Numbered from the stretch's first letter, positions 36,456 through 44,604 are shown. The stretch: 64,000 nucleotides of DNA from Halorubrum laminariae (GCF_024494655.1 NZ_JANHDL010000003.1:186001-250000); one strand, 5' to 3'. Notes: generated by a model from the letters alone, not told the origin. Made by a program: numbers and translations.

Positions 36456-36656
36456 ATGGTAGATCCGACTTCCGACCTCGAGGAGGACGTCGACGAGGAG
36501 TCCGCGCCGCGCTGCGTCTCGTGTGGGGGACCGGCGCTGGGCGTCGGCCGGCGAACTGTCACGTGGGTCGACGGCGACGACGTGGTTCACCGACACTTCT
36601 GTTCGCAGTCGTGCCGCGACGAGTGGACGGACGAGCGACCGTCCGCGGTGAGCTGA
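36456..36656 (+). CDS. Small zinc-finger protein (DUF7576-type)
   Basis: This 66-residue protein has an acidic leader followed by a four-Cys zinc knuckle, CVSCGG at about 20-25 and FCSQSCRDEW at about 48-57, a treble-clef-like arrangement with CxxC and CxxxC. It matches a common haloarchaeal small zinc protein family (DUF7576, as I recall). It lies between divergent ylbF and the SBDS gene. Confidence 0.8.
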   Translation: MVDPTSDLEEDVDEESAPRCVSCGGPALGVGRRTVTWVDGDDVVHRHFCSQSCRDEWTDERPSAVS

Positions 36657-36768
36657 CTGGCTCGATGTCGATCGGGTCGATATTCGATCGGGCGCGTGAG
36701 TCCCGCAAATGTCGCGGCGACGACAGCGGCGCGGGAGGATTTTTCACGACGGGGGTGGTAGTACCGGT

Positions 36769-37494
36769 ATGATATCGCTCGACGAGGCCGTGACGGCTCG
36801 GTTGGAGTCACACGGTGAACGCTTCGAGGTGCTGATCGACCCGGACGCCGCGCTGGCGATGAAACGCGGCGAGTTCGACGGCGACCTCGAAGACGTGATC
36901 GCCGCGGAGGACGTCTTCGAAAACGCCTCTCGCGGCGACAGACCCGCCGAAGAGGATTTAGAGACCGTCTTTGGAACGACGAATCCACTGGAGATCATTC
37001 CTGAGGTCGTCGAGCGCGGGGAGATCCAGATCACGGCGGAACAGCGCGAGGAGATGGTCGAGCGGAAACACAACCAGCTCGTTACCACCATCACGCGAAA
37101 CGCTGTCAACCCGCAGATGGACGACTCGCCGCACCCGCCGGATCGGATCGAGCGGGCGCTCGAAGAGGCGGGATTCCAGGTCGATCCGATGGAGCCGGTG
37201 GAAAATCAGGTCGACGAGGCGCTCGACGCGCTGCGTCCCGTGATTCCGATCCGGTTCGAGGAGGTGACGATGGCGGTCCAGCTTCCGGCCGACTACGCGG
37301 GATCCGGTCAGGCACAGATCCGCGAGTTCGGCGATCTCGAAAGCGAGGAGTGGCAGAACGACGGATCGTGGGTCGGCGTGCTCACGTTCCCGGCAGGGCT
37401 GCAAAACGACCTGTACGATCTCGTCAACGAGGTCACCTCTGGTGAGGGCGACGCGCGAGTGATCAAGGACAAAGACGAGATCCGGACGCGCTGA
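36769..37494 (+). CDS. Ribosome assembly factor SBDS
   Basis: The 241-residue product begins at the ATG at 36769 (MISLDEAVTARLESHGERFEVLIDP). It shows the three SBDS domains: the N-terminal FYSH domain through VFENASRGDRP, the helical middle with QITAEQREEMVERK and PHPPDRIERALEEAG, and the C-terminal ferredoxin-like domain ending in VIKDKDE. SBDS helps release the anti-association factor aIF6 from 50S subunits. The length matches archaeal orthologues. Confidence 0.95.
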   Translation: MISLDEAVTARLESHGERFEVLIDPDAALAMKRGEFDGDLEDVIAAEDVFENASRGDRPAEEDLETVFGTTNPLEIIPEVVERGEIQITAEQREEMVERKHNQLVTTITRNAVNPQMDDSPHPPDRIERALEEAGFQVDPMEPVENQVDEALDALRPVIPIRFEEVTMAVQLPADYAGSGQAQIREFGDLESEEWQNDGSWVGVLTFPAGLQNDLYDLVNEVTSGEGDARVIKDKDEIRTR

Positions 37495-37519
37495 CGGCAG
37501 CGGCAGCCCGACCGAGTAT

Positions 37520-38068
37520 TTGCCTTCGGGCGACTCAGAAACGTACCGCGAGGGGTTGATACCGGCTCCCGTTCCGTCGTGTTTCATACACGAACGCGCG
37601 ACAGAGTTCTCGGATCGAGTTCGGGAGCGGTACGGCGTCGACATCGACGTGTCGGAGTTCGACGCGGGAACGAAGACCGCGGCCGCGGCGGCCGATGCCG
37701 TCGGCTGTGATACGGGGACGATCGCCTCTACCATCGTCGTATCGCTGGCCGGTGAGGGGACCGAACCCGAGTTGGCCGCCGCCGTCACAAGCGGGGCGAA
37801 CCGCCTCGACCTCGACACGGCAGACCACTTCGGCGCGCCGTCGGCGTCGATGGCGGACCCGAGCCGGATCCGCGATGTCGTCGGCTGGAGTATCGGCGGC
37901 GTCCCGCCGTTGTGTCACGACACGGCGATTCCGACCGTCTTCGACCCGACACTCACGACGTACGAGACCGTCTACGGCGCTGCGGGGCCCCCGAGCGCGG
38001 TGTTCGCTATCGATCCGGAGACACTCGCCGATCTCGCCGACGCGATCGTCGTCGACCTCACGGGGTGA
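37520..38068 (+). CDS. YbaK/EbsC family aminoacyl-tRNA deacylase-like protein
   Basis: The product is up to 182 residues from a TTG at 37520; the homologous core begins near residue 24 (HERATEFSDRVRERYG), so the start is uncertain. It has the family's conserved segments: TIASTIVV, the LDLDTADHFG and ASMADPSRIRDVVGWSIGGVPPLCH stretch, and the PTVFDPTL strand. YbaK/ProX proteins hydrolyse mischarged tRNA or bind it in trans. The catalytic lysine usually found after the first strand is replaced here (VVSLAG), so activity is uncertain. Confidence 0.82.
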   Translation: MPSGDSETYREGLIPAPVPSCFIHERATEFSDRVRERYGVDIDVSEFDAGTKTAAAAADAVGCDTGTIASTIVVSLAGEGTEPELAAAVTSGANRLDLDTADHFGAPSASMADPSRIRDVVGWSIGGVPPLCHDTAIPTVFDPTLTTYETVYGAAGPPSAVFAIDPETLADLADAIVVDLTG

Positions 38069-38132
38069 GCCGCGGCGTTGCCCGCCGGCTCTGCGAGTCG
38101 AGTTGTTAAACGGGGGCGCTCTCGACGACCGA

Positions 38133-38145
38133 GTTATTAATTTAT
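38133..38145 (+). promoter_or_regulatory. AT-rich promoter core of the zinc-transporter operon
   Basis: The stretch TTATTAATTTATA is the only AT-rich element between the deacylase stop and the ATG at 38194 that fits a TATA box. It directly precedes a perfect palindrome at 38146-38163. Confidence 0.5.
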
Positions 38146-38163
38146 AGTTGTGAAATAACAACT
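38146..38163. promoter_or_regulatory. Palindrome AGTTGT-N6-ACAACT, candidate metal-regulator operator
   Basis: AGTTGT and its exact reverse complement ACAACT are separated by GAAATA. The palindrome sits immediately downstream of the TATA-like stretch and 30 bases before the first gene of the zinc/manganese transporter, where a metal-responsive repressor would act. It differs from the iron boxes at 2625 and 2660. Confidence 0.5.
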
Positions 38164-38193
38164 TTTTTCTGTTAATCAGCGGTATCGGTAGGT

Positions 38194-39237
38194 ATGGCTC
38201 ACTCACGACGGTCGGTGCTGCGGCGCGGCGCAGGGCTCGCGGCGACCGGAACGGCAGTGTCGCTCGCGGGCTGTTCCGACGCCACGACCGGCGACACGGG
38301 GGAGTTCGATGCCGGATACGCCGCCTTCTTCACCCTCAACGACTGGGCGAACCAAGTCGCCGGCGAGCACGCGACGTTCGAGGACCCGGTCAGCGTCGGG
38401 CAGCTCGGCCACGGGTGGACGCCCGACGGGACCCTCGCCGCCGACGTGGCTGCGACGGACGCGTTCGTCTACCTCGACAGTTCGGAGTTCTCGTGGGCGC
38501 AAGATCTGGCGGCGACGCTCGAATCCGACTACGATACGGTCGCCGTGATCGACGGGCTTGCGGGGTTGGAAGATGAACTGCTTGAGTGGGACCACTCGCA
38601 CGGCGACGGGGAAGGTGATACTCAAAGCGACGGGGAAAGCGCCAGCCACGACGACGAGGAAAACCACAATCACGACGACGAGGACGGAAACGACGGCGGG
38701 CGGTACGATCCACACGTCTGGGTCGATCCGGTGCTCGCGGGCGATATCGTCGACACTATCGCGTCAGGACTGGCCGAGGCGGACCCGGACAACGCCGACG
38801 ACTATGCCGACAACTCGGCCGCGTACATCGATGAACTCGACGCAGTCGACGCCGCCTTCGAGTCGATCGCGGAGAACGCCGCGCGTGACGTGGCGGTCAT
38901 GGCGGGACACAACTCCTTCCAGTACGTCGAGGCGCGGTACGGGGTTCGGTTTCACTCGCCAGTCGGCGTGTCGCCGCAGAACGAGCCAACTCAGGGCGAA
39001 ATAGCCGACACGATCGATCTCGTGAACGCGGAGGAGATCGACGTAATCTTGTACGACCGGTTTCAGTCGCCGAGACTCGCCGAGTCGATCGTCGAAAACA
39101 GCGACGCCACCGAGGCAGCCCCCGTCACGCCTGCGGGCGGGACGACCCGAGAGTGGAACGACGCCGGGTACGGCTATCTCGAACAGATGACCGAGATCAA
39201 CGTCCCCGCGTTCGAACGAGCGTTCGACGCGCAATGA
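38194..39237 (+). CDS. Zinc/manganese ABC transporter substrate-binding lipoprotein (ZnuA-like)
   Basis: The 347-residue product has a Tat-like signal (R5-R6), lipobox LAGC (Cys27) and a TroA/ZnuA fold. Candidate metal ligands are the His in GQLGHGWTP, YDPHVWVDP and MAGHNSFQYVEARYG, plus the Asp in ILYDRFQS. A His/Asp/Glu-rich loop lies at about 130-168 (DHSHGDGEGD and NHNHDDED), as in zinc-specific ZnuA proteins. It captures Zn2+ or Mn2+ outside the cell for the downstream ATPase and permease. The His-rich loop favours zinc. Confidence 0.92.
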   Translation: MAHSRRSVLRRGAGLAATGTAVSLAGCSDATTGDTGEFDAGYAAFFTLNDWANQVAGEHATFEDPVSVGQLGHGWTPDGTLAADVAATDAFVYLDSSEFSWAQDLAATLESDYDTVAVIDGLAGLEDELLEWDHSHGDGEGDTQSDGESASHDDEENHNHDDEDGNDGGRYDPHVWVDPVLAGDIVDTIASGLAEADPDNADDYADNSAAYIDELDAVDAAFESIAENAARDVAVMAGHNSFQYVEARYGVRFHSPVGVSPQNEPTQGEIADTIDLVNAEEIDVILYDRFQSPRLAESIVENSDATEAAPVTPAGGTTREWNDAGYGYLEQMTEINVPAFERAFDAQ

Positions 39238-39331
39238 GCGGGACAGAACCGCCTCGTCGGCCGACACGCAGAGGGTTCGGCGACGGACTAAAAGAGCTAA
39301 ACGTGCGGACGACTCAAGTGAGACACACGCA

Positions 39332-40072
39332 GTGAGCGCGATTGTCGACCTCGACGGTGTGACGTTCTCCTACGGCGACACGGTCGCCGTGAGTGACGTC
39401 TCTCTGACGGTCGAAGAAGGGGAGTTCCTCGGTCTCGTCGGTCCGAACGGCTCCGGAAAGACGACGCTGCTCCACCTCATGCTCGGGCTCCACGAGCCCG
39501 ACGAGGGCTCCGCCGAACTGTTCGGTCGTCCCGTCGACGAGTTCGACGACGGCGGCCGGATCGGCTACGTCTCGCAGAAGGCGACGAGCCGGGGCGGCGC
39601 GATGCCGGTCACCGTCCGCGAGTGTGTCACCATGGGACGGTTCGCACACGCCGGCCGGGGGCGGCTCTCGACGGCCGACCGCGCCGCCGTCGCCGACGCG
39701 ATCGAGACGGTCGGTATCGGGAACCTCGCAGACCGGCTCGTGTCGGAGCTGTCGGGCGGGCAGAAACAGCGCGCGTACATCGCGCGGGCGCTGGCGAGCG
39801 ACGCCGACCTGCTCGCGCTCGACGAGCCGACGGTCGGCGTCGACGCCGAGTCGCGCGACGCCTTCTACGCCCTCCTCGACGAGCTGAACGACGATGGGAT
39901 CACCATCATCCTCATCGAACACGACATCGGCGTCGTCACCGACCGCGCGAACCGCATCGCCTGTATCAACACCGAACTGTACCACCACGGCGACACCGAG
40001 TCGTTCGTCGAGAGCGACGCCCTCGCAGAGGCGTACGGCACGGCCGGACAGGTCGTCCACCACCACCACTGA
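39332..40072 (+). CDS. Zinc/manganese ABC transporter ATP-binding protein (ZnuC-like)
   Basis: The 246-residue product begins at a GTG at 39332. It has Walker A GPNGSGKTT (37-45), the Q-loop YVSQKA, signature LSGGQKQRAYIARAL, Walker B DLLALDEPT, and the H-loop LIEHDIGVV. It powers metal uptake through the permease encoded next, whose ATG overlaps its stop by one base. The C-terminus ends in VVHHHH, a short His tail that may sense or buffer the transported metal. Confidence 0.94.
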   Translation: MSAIVDLDGVTFSYGDTVAVSDVSLTVEEGEFLGLVGPNGSGKTTLLHLMLGLHEPDEGSAELFGRPVDEFDDGGRIGYVSQKATSRGGAMPVTVRECVTMGRFAHAGRGRLSTADRAAVADAIETVGIGNLADRLVSELSGGQKQRAYIARALASDADLLALDEPTVGVDAESRDAFYALLDELNDDGITIILIEHDIGVVTDRANRIACINTELYHHGDTESFVESDALAEAYGTAGQVVHHHH

Positions 40073-41145
40073 TGAGCGGGGAGACGCAGGCGGACGGCGA
40101 GGATCGTTCCCGATCCGACCGCACACGCCCCGACCGGGGGCTCCGCCGGAGCGCGGAACTCGTCGGTATCGGAGCCACGGCCGTCGTCGCGGTCGGGATG
40201 CTCGGGTTCGTGCTGCTCTACTGGGCGCAGGACCTCCCGGTGGCGAGCGAGTTATACGCCGCGTTTCGGTCGCTCGGCCGCGGGATGGACGCCGCGCTCG
40301 GGACGAACGTGTTCCGACATCCGATCATGTGGCAGTCGATGGCGACCGGGGTGCTCGTCGGGGTCGTCGCCCCGCTCGTCGGCTCCTTCCTCGTCCATCG
40401 CGAGATGGCGCTGATCGGCGAGACGCTCGCACACACCGCGTTCGCCGGGGTCGCGATCGGCATCCTCGTCACCTCCGCGACCGGATGGAACGGCTCGCTG
40501 CTGCTGGTCGCGCTCGTCGTGGGTATCCTCGGCGCGCTCGTGGTCCAGTGGCTCACCGAGCGAACCGACGCCTACGGCGACGTGCCGATCGCGATCATGC
40601 TCAGCGGGAGCTTCGCGGTCGGCACTCTGCTGATCAGTTACGGCGACGGACTCACCGGGGTCAACATCCAAGGGTACCTGTTCGGGAACCTCGCCGTCGT
40701 CACGCCACAAGGGGCGCGCCTGATGGGTGCGCTCTCCCTGCTCGTCGTCGCGGGCGTCGTGCTGACGTATAAACAGCTGCTTTTCATCACCTTCGACGAG
40801 CAGGCGGCGCGAGTCGCACAGTTGAACGTCACCGGCTACAACACGTTACTCGTGGTGTTGACGGCCGTCGTCGTCGTCGGCGCGATGCAGGTGCTCGGCG
40901 TCATCCTCGTGGCGGCGATGCTCGTCGTGCCCGTCGCGGCCGCCTCACAGCTCGCCCGGAGCTTCCGCGAGACGATGTACCTCTCCGTGATAATCGGGCA
41001 GCTGTCGGTTATCGGCGGATTCGCCGTCTCCATCGGTCTCGGGCTCCCCTCCGGCGGGTCGATTGTCGTCACGGCGATCGCCGTCTACTTGGTGAGCATC
41101 GCCGCGTCCGGCTTCTCGGTGACGGCGATTTCGGCACACGGTTGA
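40072..41145 (+). CDS. Zinc/manganese ABC transporter permease (ZnuB-like)
   Basis: The 357-residue product has a charged N-terminus and about eight membrane helices with ABC-3 family landmarks: REMALIGETLAHTAFAGVAIG, YLFGNLAVV, and LVVPVAAASQLARSFRETM. It forms the channel for the metal delivered by the binding protein at 38194. Its last codons and stop (TGA at 41143-41145) lie exactly at the end of the TnpB insertion element, so the C-terminus may have been trimmed or re-terminated by the insertion. Confidence 0.93.
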   Translation: MSGETQADGEDRSRSDRTRPDRGLRRSAELVGIGATAVVAVGMLGFVLLYWAQDLPVASELYAAFRSLGRGMDAALGTNVFRHPIMWQSMATGVLVGVVAPLVGSFLVHREMALIGETLAHTAFAGVAIGILVTSATGWNGSLLLVALVVGILGALVVQWLTERTDAYGDVPIAIMLSGSFAVGTLLISYGDGLTGVNIQGYLFGNLAVVTPQGARLMGALSLLVVAGVVLTYKQLLFITFDEQAARVAQLNVTGYNTLLVVLTAVVVVGAMQVLGVILVAAMLVVPVAAASQLARSFRETMYLSVIIGQLSVIGGFAVSIGLGLPSGGSIVVTAIAVYLVSIAASGFSVTAISAHG

Positions 41146-41211
41146 CATCCTCCCCGCGCTGAAGCGCGAGGATTCCCACGGCACCGCGCCGCTGGGGTGG
41201 GATATTGTGGT
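41146..41211 (-). ncRNA. Predicted right-end RNA (omega/reRNA) scaffold of the TnpB element
   Basis: The 66 bases downstream of tnpB end in the hairpin CCTCGCGCTTCAGCGCGGGG (minus-strand sense), an 8-bp stem with one U-G pair and a TTCA loop. Read on the plus strand, the same stem has a C-A mismatch, so it is better paired as minus-strand RNA. TnpB elements make such right-end RNAs whose guide is the flanking DNA. Here that would be the antisense of the permease 3' end. Confidence 0.5.
41152..41171 (-). repeat. 20-base hairpin repeat, right-end copy
   Basis: Identical to 42597-42616 and in the same orientation. It lies seven bases from the permease stop codon. Confidence 0.85.
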
Positions 41212-42492
41212 TTACGACGTTACCCGTTCTTGAGGCGCGAATGCGCCAGTTTCCGTGTCAAACAGGAACGTCGATGGCTGTGCCAACCAGCCGTTACTCC
41301 TATTCACCGACAGATTCGGTGAACTCGGAGATACTTTCTGCCGAATGTTCTCGGCACCGTTCACGTCTGCGTTCGCTACCGTCTCACACTCATCACACAC
41401 GTACAATCCACGCTCGACACGATTTGCTTTCTGCTTGCGATCACAGCACGAACATGACTTCGACGTATCGCGCTCAGACACCTCCTCAACGGAGATGCCT
41501 TCCATCTCGGCTTTGTAGGTGAGCAGCTCCGTGAAGCGGTCGAACGCCCACGAGTGCAAGTCGAGGTTGCCATGCTTGCCCCAGTTCTTCGACTCATCGG
41601 TCTCGTCATCCTCACGGATACCGGAGAGGTCGCCGATCACTATCGTCCCAACACTCTCCTCAACACACCGCTGAACGATGTGTTTCGAGAGCGTGTGGAA
41701 GTAGTGGGTGCGACGAGCCGATTTTGTCTGATTCAGCCGTGTGGCTTGCTCAGAGGTCGAGTTATCACACCGAGCGAGCCCCTTGCTGAAGTAGTAGTCG
41801 TCTTGCTTCAGACAGTTTAACGGATACAGCTCGCTGTGTCCGTCTTCGTAGGCAAGCGCAGCGAAGTTGTTGATGCCGAGATCGATGCCGACAGTCTGCT
41901 TGCCGGGCGATTCAGAAACCTCGACCTCAACCTTACAGACGAAGTGGAGTTCCCACTCGTTGCCTGCCCACACTGCCTTCACTTGTTGGACGTTCTCCAC
42001 GGTGGAGAGATCAACGTCGGGTCGCGTCTGGTATGTACAGAGGATGAAATCTGACCAATACTCTTTGAGGTTCGACCCTTTCGAGAGTCGGACGCGGTTG
42101 TACTGGGTGTCGAGTTTGAATCCGGCGGCTTTGAATGTCACCGTCGAGTGCGGGTGGTCGTCACCGTGTTTGCGGTAGCCGGGCGGGTTCGCTCTCGTAT
42201 CTCCGTTGCGTCGTTTGCCGTACCAGCCGTTGAACGCCTCAGCGAGTTCTTGAAGGACTCGCTGACTTGACTGCGAATGCAGGTCATCATAGCGTTCGTG
42301 CGTTTTGAGGTAGGCGGTGAGTTCGGTGTGGTCTGGGATGTGACCGATTTCGTCCCAAATTCGGCTGCATGTCCACCGCCCGACGTTCCAGAGTTTCGAG
42401 GCTGCGAACCCGAGGGCGTCAAGGTCGTCTTGCACCTGTGGCTGGTTCCGAATGGAAGCAGTATAGGTGCGCGTGACGACCTGTTTCGCCAT
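41212..42492 (-). CDS. tnpB: TnpB (RNA-guided nuclease-like IS200/IS605 OrfB protein)
   Basis: This 426-residue protein has the TnpB order: an N-terminal recognition region, a RuvC fold and a zinc finger. RuvC-I is VGIDLGINN with D204, RuvC-III is NADVNGAENI with D376, and the zinc ribbon pairs CSCC (347-350) with CDEC (366-369). At the RuvC-II position, where TnpB has a catalytic Glu, the sequence is TIVIGDLSGI, with Gly287. Spacing from D204 (83) and to D376 (89) matches the active-site pattern. It is either a variant or a nuclease-impaired TnpB. The length is typical and the gene is intact. Confidence 0.93.
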   Translation of the reverse strand: MAKQVVTRTYTASIRNQPQVQDDLDALGFAASKLWNVGRWTCSRIWDEIGHIPDHTELTAYLKTHERYDDLHSQSSQRVLQELAEAFNGWYGKRRNGDTRANPPGYRKHGDDHPHSTVTFKAAGFKLDTQYNRVRLSKGSNLKEYWSDFILCTYQTRPDVDLSTVENVQQVKAVWAGNEWELHFVCKVEVEVSESPGKQTVGIDLGINNFAALAYEDGHSELYPLNCLKQDDYYFSKGLARCDNSTSEQATRLNQTKSARRTHYFHTLSKHIVQRCVEESVGTIVIGDLSGIREDDETDESKNWGKHGNLDLHSWAFDRFTELLTYKAEMEGISVEEVSERDTSKSCSCCDRKQKANRVERGLYVCDECETVANADVNGAENIRQKVSPSSPNLSVNRSNGWLAQPSTFLFDTETGAFAPQERVTS

Positions 42493-42596
42493 ATGTAACC
42501 TATGTAGATGAAATTACTTGAAGGTGTGGATTACGCAGCGTGGAATATCCTCCCGTGCCATCGAATAGTGGATTAGAGAAGAGTTGTCGGATTCAT

Positions 42597-42616
42597 CCCC
42601 GCGCTGAAGCGCGAGG
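42597..42616 (-). repeat. 20-base hairpin repeat, second copy upstream of tnpB
   Basis: Identical to 41152-41171 and in the same orientation, so it is not a terminal inverted repeat. Sequence beyond it differs, in the style of other haloarchaeal TnpB element ends. It may be the left end of this element or a relic right end of an earlier insertion. Confidence 0.75.
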
Positions 42617-42690
42617 CTTTCTCCTTGATTCTCCGTAAGACGACGATTCCCTTTCCACAGACCCTTATGTCCCGCCCGCGAGTGAGGCGT

Positions 42691-42975
42691 ATGGGAGAGA
42701 CGGAAACCTACACGCTCACCGGACCCGACGACACCGAAGAGTCGTTCGAACTGCCCGCAGGCCTCGTCGACGTGCTCAGCGAGCAGGGCGAGGCGTCGAC
42801 GCGAGTCGTCAGCGACGTGGTCGTCCAGGCGATGGCACAGCAGGCGCACGTCATCGTCCACCACAGCGAAGGCGAGGTGCCGGAGGACATCGCAGAAATG
42901 GAAGAAACCGCGGCGGACCTGTTCGAAGAGCGGTTCGGCCAGTCGCTCGAAGAGGCGCTCGGCCACTCGCACTAA
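42691..42975 (+). CDS. Conserved small haloarchaeal protein (DUF7545-type)
   Basis: The 94-residue product starts at the ATG at 42691 (MGETETYTLTGPDDTEESFE). It is strongly acidic and helical with no Cys: ELPAGLVDVLSEQ, VVSDVVVQAMAQQAHVIVHH, then an acidic FEERFGQSLEEALGHSH tail. I believe it matches a haloarchaeal family numbered DUF7545. Longer starts upstream run into the element-end region and are unlikely. Confidence 0.75.
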   Translation: MGETETYTLTGPDDTEESFELPAGLVDVLSEQGEASTRVVSDVVVQAMAQQAHVIVHHSEGEVPEDIAEMEETAADLFEERFGQSLEEALGHSH

Positions 42976-43060
42976 TCTCGTTGTTCCGCGCCCGACCGCT
43001 CACCAAGCCTGCGATTGCGTCGACCGGCCGCTTAAGCCGACGCGACCCGTACGTACTCGC

Positions 43061-43495
43061 ATGACCACCGACCCGGACGCGCCGGTGTTGATATTCGACG
43101 GCGACTGCCCGTACTGCTCCGTCGCGGCCCTCGCGCTCCGGCGGCTGGACAGCGTCGTCGCGGTGCCGTGGGCGGCCGACCCGGTCGGCCCGTTCCTCGA
43201 CGCACAGTTCGGGTCGCGGCCGTTTGCGATGGTGCTCGTCGATCCGGCGGAGCGACAGGTGTACGCCGGACGCTCGGCCGCCGAGGAGTTGGCCGACCGC
43301 GCCGGCACGCCGGGCATCGTCGGCGGACTCGTCCGCGACAACTACGACCGGATCGCCGACGCCGTGGGGACCCTCTCCGGTCGCGGTCGCGACCCCGACG
43401 ACGTTCACGACACCTACCCACTCACCGACGAGGCGAGCGACCGCGTCGATGACCTCCGGCCGGCCGCGAGTGAGCCGCCGGAGGCGCTGTCGTGA
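43061..43495 (+). CDS. DCC family (thiol-disulfide oxidoreductase-like) protein
   Basis: This 144-residue protein begins with the DCC motif LIFDGDCPYCSVAALAL (9-25), with CxxC at the active-site position of a thioredoxin-like fold. It continues with the family's VPWAADP and VYAGRSAAEEL segments. The family is predicted to handle thiol-disulfide exchange; the true substrate is unknown. Its stop overlaps the GTG of the next gene, so the two are translated together. Confidence 0.88.
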   Translation: MTTDPDAPVLIFDGDCPYCSVAALALRRLDSVVAVPWAADPVGPFLDAQFGSRPFAMVLVDPAERQVYAGRSAAEELADRAGTPGIVGGLVRDNYDRIADAVGTLSGRGRDPDDVHDTYPLTDEASDRVDDLRPAASEPPEALS

Positions 43496-44031
43496 ACGGG
43501 GGTTCGGGCGGGTCAGACGACGTCTCTGGCCTCGACCCGGATACCGATTCCCGCGCCGACCCCGACGACGGCGGGACCTACACGCTCCTCGTCAAACTCG
43601 CCGGTTCGGCGACGATCGAGGTCGGTGCACTCGGCGAATTCCGGCTCTCCGCTGGCGCGTACGCGTACACGGGAAGCGCGCTCGGCGCTGGCGGGTTCGC
43701 CCGCGTCGCCCGCCACCGGCGGACCGCATGCGGGAAACACGACGTGCGCCACTGGCACGTTGACTACCTGCTCGGCCGTGACGACGTACGGATCGCCCGC
43801 GTCGTCCGAAGTATCGGCGTCGACGCGGAGTGCGCGATCGCAAAGCGGCTGCCCGCGGGGCCGGTCGACGGGTTCGGTGCTTCCGACTGCGACTGCGCGA
43901 GCCACCTCGCTGCGTTCGACGGTGAGACGGATCCCGCGTCGCTGGTCCGCGATGCGCACGCGTCGGTCACGCCATCGCCCGGCGATCGGGTCGACGTTGT
44001 CGCCGGTTCGGAACTGTCTCCTGACGGGTGA
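43492..44031 (+). CDS. DUF123 (GIY-YIG nuclease-like) protein
   Basis: The 179-residue product begins at a GTG overlapping the DCC gene. After an acidic leader it has the DUF123 pattern: GTYTLLVKL, AYAYTGSALG (a GIY-YIG-like strand pair), ARVARHRR, and HWHVDYLLG, then CDCASHL. DUF123 is related to the GIY-YIG nuclease fold, seen in archaeal DNA-repair proteins. The catalytic Glu cannot be placed with confidence. It could be a DNA-processing enzyme. Confidence 0.85.
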   Translation: MNGGSGGSDDVSGLDPDTDSRADPDDGGTYTLLVKLAGSATIEVGALGEFRLSAGAYAYTGSALGAGGFARVARHRRTACGKHDVRHWHVDYLLGRDDVRIARVVRSIGVDAECAIAKRLPAGPVDGFGASDCDCASHLAAFDGETDPASLVRDAHASVTPSPGDRVDVVAGSELSPDG

Positions 44032-44046
44032 CTCGCCGTCGCCGGT

Positions 44047-44547
44047 TCACAGATCGTAGCGTTCAGTCACCGCCCGTAGCTGCTCGCGTCGCCCCTCGAT
44101 CGCGTCGTCACGGAGCGCCTGCTCTTCCGCCGTCGGCGCGGTCACGTCGGGGACGCGCGTCGGATTCCCGTCGTCGTCGAGCGCGACGAAGGTAAAAAAC
44201 GAACTCGTCGTCGGACGCCGCTGACCCTCGCAGGGATCTTCGGCCTGCACGTCTATTTTCACGTCGAGGCTGGTGCGGCCGGTGTTGAACACGTACCCCT
44301 CGATCACGGCGACTTCGCCCATCTCGATCGGACCGATGAAGTCCACGTGGTCCATCGAGGCGGTGACGACCTCGTGGCCTGAAAAGCGCATCCCGGCGAT
44401 CCCTCCGCAGATGTCCATCCAGTGGAGGACTGTGCCGCCGAGCGCGCGCCCGAGATTATTCGTGTCGTTCGGCAGCAGCATCTCTGTCATCTCGGTGTGC
44501 GACTCGGCGACCGTCGCGGTGCCGGGGTTCGTTCCCGTCTCGTCCAT
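44047..44547 (-). CDS. Acyl-CoA thioesterase (hotdog fold)
   Basis: The 166-residue product from the ATG at 44547 has the YciA-type hotdog pattern: EMTEMLLPNDTNNLGRALGGTVLHWMD, the catalytic-type Asn and Asp, VVTASMDHVDFIGPIEMGEV, and TTSSFFTFVALDD. It should hydrolyse acyl-CoA thioesters in the cytoplasm; chain-length preference is not evident. It reads in the same direction as the bifunctional-nuclease-family gene upstream, 58 bases away. Confidence 0.92.
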   Translation of the reverse strand: MDETGTNPGTATVAESHTEMTEMLLPNDTNNLGRALGGTVLHWMDICGGIAGMRFSGHEVVTASMDHVDFIGPIEMGEVAVIEGYVFNTGRTSLDVKIDVQAEDPCEGQRRPTTSSFFTFVALDDDGNPTRVPDVTAPTAEEQALRDDAIEGRREQLRAVTERYDL

Positions 44548-44604
44548 GCCTCGCGTCCGTCTGGCTGCGACTTGAACCTCCGGACTTGTGCCGGTAGCTC
44601 GGCG

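Larger units (their letters stand above)
41146..42620 (-). mobile_element. IS1341-type (IS200/IS605 family, TnpB-only) element, approximate bounds
   Basis: A lone tnpB gene is flanked by two identical 20-base hairpin sequences, at 41152-41171 and 42597-42616. No tnpA is present, the IS1341 pattern. The 41152 copy lies downstream of tnpB in transcription order and should be the element's right end and RNA scaffold. The outer limit there is placed next to the permease stop codon. The left limit is uncertain: the 42597 copy could be the element's own end or a remnant of another element. Confidence 0.75.
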
